Shown here piece by piece: positions 59,343 to 64,000 of a DNA stretch of 64,000 nucleotides. The notes beneath the pieces are model-generated. The model was not told the DNA's origin. It did no database searches and saw nothing but the letters and a program-made list of their open reading frames with translations. The stretch's first letter is position 1. Each line of letters begins with the position of its first letter. Position numbers and translations under genes: made by a program. Source of the stretch: Labilithrix sp. (GTDB lineage: Bacteria; Myxococcota_A; Polyangia; Polyangiales; Polyangiaceae); NCBI GenBank assembly GCA_019637155.1, contig JAHBWE010000020.1:1-64000 (forward strand), given 5' to 3'.

Positions 59343-60638
59343 TTAGGGCTCGCGGTAGAAGCGGGGGACGCGGCGGGAGATGGAGGTCAGGACCTCCCAG
59401 GCGATCGTGCCGGCGTGGGTGGCGAGCTCCTCTGCCGTGATCGCGTCTTTGCCGTGGGGGCCCTCTTGCGCGCCGAGGACGACGACCTCGTCGCGGAGGG
59501 AGACGTCCGGGATGTCGGTGACGTCGATCATCGACATGTCCATCGAGACCGCGCCGACGATGGGGGCGCGCTTGCCGCGGACGAGCACGTCGCCGCGGTT
59601 CGAGAGCTGGCGCGAGAGGCCGTCGGCGTAGCCCATCGGGAGCGTCGCGATGCGGGTCGGGCGCTTCGCGCGGAAGAGCGCGCCGTAGCCGACCGGCTCG
59701 CCGACCGCGACCGCGCGGAGGTCGACGACCTCGGAGCGAACGCGCATCGCGGCGCGGAGATCGGGGAGGTCCCGCGCGAGCGGGGAGACGCCGAACACCG
59801 CGACGCCGGGGCGGACCGCGTCGAAGAGCGCCGTGCAAGACGCGCTCGGAGCACCGTGCTCCGTGCAAGACGCGCTCGGAGCTCCGAGCGCCGGGCCGCC
59901 GAGGATCGCGGCGCTGTTCGCGGCGTGGCGGATGCTCGGCGCGATGCCGGCGCGGGCGAGGCGGCGCGTCGCCTCCTCGAAGAGCGCGACCTGCGCCGCG
60001 GTCGCGGCGGGCTCGTCGGCGCACGCGAGATGCGTCATTAGCGCGGAAATGCGAATTTCTGGGAAATTGGCGGCGGTGGCCGCGAACGCCTCGAGCTCGG
60101 GCATGCGGACGCCGAGGCGCGCCATGCCGGTGTCGATCTTGAGGTGCGCGTCGACGGGGCGGCCGGTCTGGCGCGCCGCGCGGGCGAGGCCCTCGAGGTG
60201 GGAGCGATCGTAGACGACCGGCACGACGTCGCGCGCGAGGAGCTCGTCGTACGCGCCGCCGTAGTAGCCGCCCATCACGAGGATGGGCGCGCGGACGCCC
60301 GCGTCGCGGAGCTCGACCGCCTCCTCCAGGAGCGCGACGCAGAAGCCCTCCGCGCCGGCGCGCTCGAGGGTGCGCGCGACCGCGGGCGCGCCGTGGCCGT
60401 AGCCGTCGGCCTTGAGGACGGGCCACACCTTCGCGCGGCCGGCGTGCCGCGACACCACGCGGAGGTTGTGGCGGAGCGCGGCGAGGTTCACCTCCGCGCG
60501 GGTCGGGCGCACCGCGTCGGCGGGGGCGGCGCGGCGCGGCTTGAGGACCCGCACGCTGTCGGGCGCGTCCGTGCGGCGGCGGCTCGGCAGGGCCGGGCTC
60601 GATTCGCGATCCTCGATGTTCTTCGCGCTTGCGTCCAT
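59343..60638 (-). CDS. alr: Alanine racemase with in-frame palindromic insertion
   Basis: A PLP enzyme (431 residues) making D-alanine for peptidoglycan. PLP lysine K76 is in KADGYGHG, and the catalytic Tyr is expected in VGYGALFRAK; RIATLPMGYADG and SMDMSMIDV are typical. The N-terminus is about 45 residues longer than usual. At about 248-271, between HAANSAAILG and FDAVRPG, there are roughly 16 extra residues, GAPSASCT twice, encoded by a 22-bp direct repeat (59831, 59861) and a 20-bp palindrome (59872-59891). Because the insert is in frame, activity may be kept. Confidence 0.93.
   Translation of the reverse strand: MDASAKNIEDRESSPALPSRRRTDAPDSVRVLKPRRAAPADAVRPTRAEVNLAALRHNLRVVSRHAGRAKVWPVLKADGYGHGAPAVARTLERAGAEGFCVALLEEAVELRDAGVRAPILVMGGYYGGAYDELLARDVVPVVYDRSHLEGLARAARQTGRPVDAHLKIDTGMARLGVRMPELEAFAATAANFPEIRISALMTHLACADEPAATAAQVALFEEATRRLARAGIAPSIRHAANSAAILGGPALGAPSASCTEHGAPSASCTALFDAVRPGVAVFGVSPLARDLPDLRAAMRVRSEVVDLRAVAVGEPVGYGALFRAKRPTRIATLPMGYADGLSRQLSNRGDVLVRGKRAPIVGAVSMDMSMIDVTDIPDVSLRDEVVVLGAQEGPHGKDAITAEELATHAGTIAWEVLTSISRRVPRFYREP
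59831..59891. repeat. Direct repeat and 20-bp palindrome inside alr
   Basis: CCGTGCAAGACGCGCTCGGAGC occurs in two steps of 30 bp (59831-59852 and 59861-59882; the unit is 22 bp). Between and after them are GGAGCAC-C-GTGCTCC and a perfect 20-bp palindrome, 59872-59891 (GCGCTCGGAG and its complement). It is absent from the usual length of the gene at this place and keeps the frame. Confidence 0.8.
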
Positions 60639-60781
60639 GTTCTCGAAGCGAACGCTCGGGGGCCGCCGCGTCTTCGCGACGGAAAGCGTCCAACGTCATC
60701 ACGAATGTCACGGCCGGCGTCAAGAGACAAAGATTTCGGCATCTTTCACTCCTCGACGGCCCCCATTCGGACGGGCCTACG

Positions 60782-62656
60782 CTACGGCGCCGCGGCGGCG
60801 AGCGAGGTGCTCTTCCGCTCCGCCGTCTCCGCCTCCTCGACCGCGAACTGGAAGCGGTAGAGCTTCGCGTAGATGCCGTCCTTCGTGAGGAGCTCGTCGT
60901 GGGAGCCTGACTCGACGATGCGGCCTTTGTGGAAGACGACGATGCGGTCGACGGCGCGGATGGTGGAGAGGCGATGCGCGATGACGAGCGACGTCCGGCC
61001 CTCGACGACCGCCTCGAGCGCGGCCTGGAGGCGGTGCTCGGTCTCGGAGTCGATGCTCGCCGTCGCCTCGTCGAGGATGAGGAGCGGGGCGTCGCGGTAG
61101 AGCGCGCGCGCGAACGCGAGGAGCTGGCGCTCGCCCGCGCTGAAGTTCGCGCCGCGCTCGTCGACCTTCGCCTCGAGGCCGCCGGGGCGCTTCGCGAAGA
61201 GGTCGTAGGCGCCGATGCGCGAGAGCGCGGCCTCCACCTTCGCGAGGTCCGGCGTCGCGTCGCTCATCGCGACGTTGGAGGCGACCGTGCCGGAGAAGAG
61301 GAACACGTCCTGCGGGACGACGGAGAACTGCTCGCGGAGGTCGCGGCGGTCGTAGGCGTGGACGTCCTTGCCGAGGACGCGCACCGTGCCGGACTCGTGA
61401 TCGTAGAGGCGGAGGAGCAGGCTCGTGACCGTCGTCTTCCCTGCCCCCGTCGCGCCGACGAGCGCGATCTTCTCGCCGCGCTTCACGTGGAGGTCGATGT
61501 CCTTGAGGACCGGGACGCCGGGCTTGTACGCGAACGTCACGCCCTCGATCGCGATCGCCTCGTCGGGGGCGCCGTGCTTCGCGACGTCGGACGACGTGGG
61601 GTCCGGCGGCGCCTCGAGCGCGTCCTCGTCGAGGAGCTTGAAGATGCGCTCCGCGCCGCTCATCGCCGACTGGAGCAGCGTGTAGCGCTGCGCGAGCATG
61701 CTCACCGGCTCGAAGAACTGCTTGATGTACTGCGTGAACGTGACGACGAGCGGGAAGGTGATCGTCGCGTCCTCGACCCGCTCGAGGCCCGCCCACCAGA
61801 GCACGCTCGCGATGCAGACCGTGCCGACCATCTCGATCGCGGCGTCCATCACCGCCTCGTAGAAGATGCTCTGCTTGTTCGCGTCGCGGTACTCGACGTT
61901 GATGTCGTCGAACTCCGCCGCCATCGTCGCCTCGCGCGCGTAGGCCTGGACGACCGGCATCCCGGAGACCTGCTCGTTCAGGAACGCGTTGAGGCGCGCC
62001 GTCTTCACGCGGATGTCGCGGAAGGCCTGCCGCGCGCGCTTGCGCACGTAGACGACGATGACGCCGACGACGGGCAGCGCCGCGAACGCGATGAGCGACA
62101 TCCGCACGTCGAGGATCAGCATCATCACGACGATGCCGGCGAGCGCGACGAGGTCACCGAGCGCGTTCAGCGCGCCCGACGCGAAGAGCTCGCCCACCGC
62201 GTCGACGTCGTTCGTCGCGCGCGTGACGAGGCGGCCGACCGGCGTTTTGTCGTAGTAGCGGAGCTCGAGGCGCTGGAAATGCTCGAAGATGCGGACGCGG
62301 AGGCCCGCCATCGAGCGCGCCCCCGCGATCTGCATCGTGTACATCTGCACGAACGAGACGAGCTGCGTGCCGATGACGAGCACGGAGAGGATGACGCCGT
62401 ACTTCAGGATCTCGTCCGACGCGGAGGCCTGCGCGCCGGCCATGATCTTGCCGAGCATGAGCGGGCGGACGAGGCCGAGGCCCGCCGTCACGACGACGAG
62501 GCCGACCGAGACGAAGAGGTAAAGCGCGTGCGGCCGCATGAACGGCCAGAGGCGGCGGAGGAGCTTCGCGTCGTAGGCGCTCCCGAGCTGCACCTCCTCG
62601 TGGAAGTCGCGGACCGTCTTCTTCTGCGCGGGCGCCTTCTGGGCCTGTGCGGTCAT
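60782..62656 (-). CDS. ABC exporter half-transporter, catalytic partner
   Basis: A 624-residue type I exporter subunit with a six-helix domain (about 40-330) and NBD (about 375-605). Walker A is GATGAGKTT, the signature is the variant FSAGERQ, Walker B is canonical LLILDEATASID, and the switch His is in IAHRLST. The ATG at 62656 overlaps the stop of the upstream subunit by 4 bp. Together they form a heterodimer in which this subunit holds the intact Walker B glutamate. The substrate is unknown; multidrug or lipid export is typical. Confidence 0.93.
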   Translation of the reverse strand: MTAQAQKAPAQKKTVRDFHEEVQLGSAYDAKLLRRLWPFMRPHALYLFVSVGLVVVTAGLGLVRPLMLGKIMAGAQASASDEILKYGVILSVLVIGTQLVSFVQMYTMQIAGARSMAGLRVRIFEHFQRLELRYYDKTPVGRLVTRATNDVDAVGELFASGALNALGDLVALAGIVVMMLILDVRMSLIAFAALPVVGVIVVYVRKRARQAFRDIRVKTARLNAFLNEQVSGMPVVQAYAREATMAAEFDDINVEYRDANKQSIFYEAVMDAAIEMVGTVCIASVLWWAGLERVEDATITFPLVVTFTQYIKQFFEPVSMLAQRYTLLQSAMSGAERIFKLLDEDALEAPPDPTSSDVAKHGAPDEAIAIEGVTFAYKPGVPVLKDIDLHVKRGEKIALVGATGAGKTTVTSLLLRLYDHESGTVRVLGKDVHAYDRRDLREQFSVVPQDVFLFSGTVASNVAMSDATPDLAKVEAALSRIGAYDLFAKRPGGLEAKVDERGANFSAGERQLLAFARALYRDAPLLILDEATASIDSETEHRLQAALEAVVEGRTSLVIAHRLSTIRAVDRIVVFHKGRIVESGSHDELLTKDGIYAKLYRFQFAVEEAETAERKSTSLAAAAP

Positions 62657-64000
62657 GCCGGCACCGCCTCGGCTTCGAGCTTCGCGAGGTCGTCGAGCTC
62701 GCTCTTCGCCGATTGCTCCTTCGCGAACGCGGCGTAGAGCTTGCCGTTCTGGACGAGCTCGTCGTGGGTGCCGTGCTCGATGACCTTGCCTTCGTCGAGC
62801 ACGAGGATGTCGTCGCAGCGCGAGGCGGCCGCGACGCGGTGCGTGACGAGGATGACCGTGCGCTGCGCGGCCTGCCGCTCGATCGCCTCGAGGATCGCCG
62901 CCTCCGTCTTCGCGTCGACCGCGGAGAGCGGATCGTCGAGGACGAGCACCTTCGGCTCGCGCACGAGCGCACGCGCGAGCGCGATGCGCTGCTTCTGCCC
63001 GCCGGAGAGCTGCACGCCTCTTTCGCCGACGACGGTGTCGAACTGCTCCGGCAGGCCGAGCGCCTCCTCCAGCACCTGCGCCTCGCGCGCGGCGTCGCGG
63101 ATGCGGATCGTCGAGGGCTCGGAGTCGGGATCGTCGAGCGAGAAGCCGACGTTGCGCGACACGGTGGTGGAGAAGAGGAACGCGTCCTGCTGCGCGTAGC
63201 CGACGTTCGCGCGCACGGCAGAGAGCGGGAGCTCGTAGACGTCCTGGCCGTCGACGAAGACCGCCCCCTTCGGGGTCGGGAGGAGGCGCGCGAGGAGCAT
63301 CGCGATCGTGCTCTTGCCCGCGCCGGTCTTGCCGACGATCGCGATCGACTTGCCGGCCGGCACGGTGAACGAGACGTCGTCGACGACCTTGCGCTCGCCG
63401 TACGCGAAGGTGAGGTGCTCGACCTCGATCGCGCCGTCGACGTGAGCCGGCTGCGGGAGCGGGCCGTCGACGATCTCGGGCAGCGCGTCGAAGACCTGCT
63501 TGAGCCGCACCCAGCCCGCGCGTCCGCGCTGGATGATGCCGAGCGCGAAGCCGATCGCGATCATCGGCCACGTCATGCGCGCATAGGCCATCCAGAACGC
63601 GAAGAAGCCGCCGCGCGTGATGCCGCCGTCCTCCGCCGCGCGCCCCATGAGCGTCGCGCCGTACCAGATGAACGCGAGCGAGCCGATCGACGCGGCCGCG
63701 CCGACCATCGGCATCATGATCCCGCGGAGGCGCGCGAGCGAGAGCGAGGCCGCGAGGTAGTCCTCGTTCGCCGCGTCGAAGCGCGCGCGCTCCCGCTTCT
63801 CGAGCGCGAAGCTCCGCACGACGCGGACGCCGGCGAGGTTCGTCTGCAGCACGTCCGAGAGCTTGCCGAGCGCCTCCTGGTTCGTGCGCATGCGCGAGAA
63901 CATCTGGCGCGAGAAGTTCCGCGTCGCGAAGAACATGAACGGGAGCATCACGAACGACGCGAGCGTGAGGCGCCAGCTCACGTTCACCATGATCTGGAGC
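62653..64000 (-). CDS. ABC exporter half-transporter, degenerate partner, N-terminus cut by window edge
   Basis: The 3' 448 codons of a type I exporter subunit; the frame is open at 64000 and the true start is outside. Helices continue from the edge to about codon 170 of this piece. NBD: VGKTGAGKST Walker A, canonical signature LSGGQKQR and Walker B VLVLDDPLSAVD, where Asp replaces the catalytic Glu. This is the degenerate site expected of a heterodimeric exporter such as TM287/288 or BmrCD, pairing with the next gene, which keeps the Glu. The stop overlaps that gene by 4 bp. Confidence 0.92.
   Translation of the reverse strand, partial: LQIMVNVSWRLTLASFVMLPFMFFATRNFSRQMFSRMRTNQEALGKLSDVLQTNLAGVRVVRSFALEKRERARFDAANEDYLAASLSLARLRGIMMPMVGAAASIGSLAFIWYGATLMGRAAEDGGITRGGFFAFWMAYARMTWPMIAIGFALGIIQRGRAGWVRLKQVFDALPEIVDGPLPQPAHVDGAIEVEHLTFAYGERKVVDDVSFTVPAGKSIAIVGKTGAGKSTIAMLLARLLPTPKGAVFVDGQDVYELPLSAVRANVGYAQQDAFLFSTTVSRNVGFSLDDPDSEPSTIRIRDAAREAQVLEEALGLPEQFDTVVGERGVQLSGGQKQRIALARALVREPKVLVLDDPLSAVDAKTEAAILEAIERQAAQRTVILVTHRVAAASRCDDILVLDEGKVIEHGTHDELVQNGKLYAAFAKEQSAKSELDDLAKLEAEAVPA

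Overview
The window is one contiguous piece of a high-GC (roughly 70%) chromosome. Its gene content points to a myxobacterium, most likely the Polyangiales/Sorangiineae side of Myxococcota: Hanks-type Ser/Thr kinases with single membrane spans, a PilZ protein, many low-complexity lipoproteins, secreted metalloproteases, TolQ/TolR motor modules of the gliding type, and a tandem-RRM glycine-rich protein. No tRNA, phage, transposase or CRISPR array was recognised. The assignment is inferred from gene families, not from a marker comparison.

Layout. 1-8.9 kb: a partial Ser/Thr kinase, a LolC/E-type permease, a repeat-rich GAF protein, a sensor histidine kinase and a two-RRM protein. 9-15.4 kb: rpmG between two inverted repeats, then the rod-shape operon mreB-mreC-mreD-mrdA-rodA. 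15.5-22.3 kb: a small lipoprotein and two TolQ-TolR-TolR motor modules transcribed away from each other, the second followed by an unknown membrane protein. 22.3-33.4 kb: secreted proteins, a NADAR protein, an overlapping HD/beta-barrel-like/glycerate kinase operon, and a DNA methyltransferase divergent from an XPB-like-domain protein. 33.4-36.3 kb: lysA and pyk, divergent. 36.3-46.6 kb: a 1486-residue metzincin-type lipoprotein, more lipoproteins, a PEGA/TPR protein, a second kinase and an M1-type peptidase. 46.6-50.5 kb: an acyl-CoA ligase, PilZ, nadA and a zinc-motif lipoprotein. 50.7-58.7 kb: a membrane-anchored STAND-like NTPase, a glycopolymer pair (LtaS-like enzyme plus GT2) and MlaE. 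58.8-64 kb: an antitoxin-like gene with a broken neighbour, alr with an in-frame palindromic insertion, and a heterodimeric ABC exporter cut by the window end.

The most unusual signal is non-coding. Four copies (1587, 18284, 21090, 50556) of a roughly 105-bp element share a conserved fold: an outer stem around one or two hairpins, followed by a 9-bp hairpin. The stem sequences differ between copies but stay paired, so base pairing itself looks conserved. Every copy is oriented toward the start of the next gene, and all four of those genes encode predicted membrane proteins. A second hairpin family (8866, 9348, 32921) sits at gene ends, and two of its copies flank rpmG as an inverted pair.

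Cell-envelope functions dominate: rod-shape synthesis, D-alanine and diaminopimelate metabolism, lipid and lipoprotein transport, envelope-spanning motors and glycopolymer synthesis. Extracellular metalloproteases and two-component, Ser/Thr-kinase and c-di-GMP signalling fit a predatory, surface-moving lifestyle.
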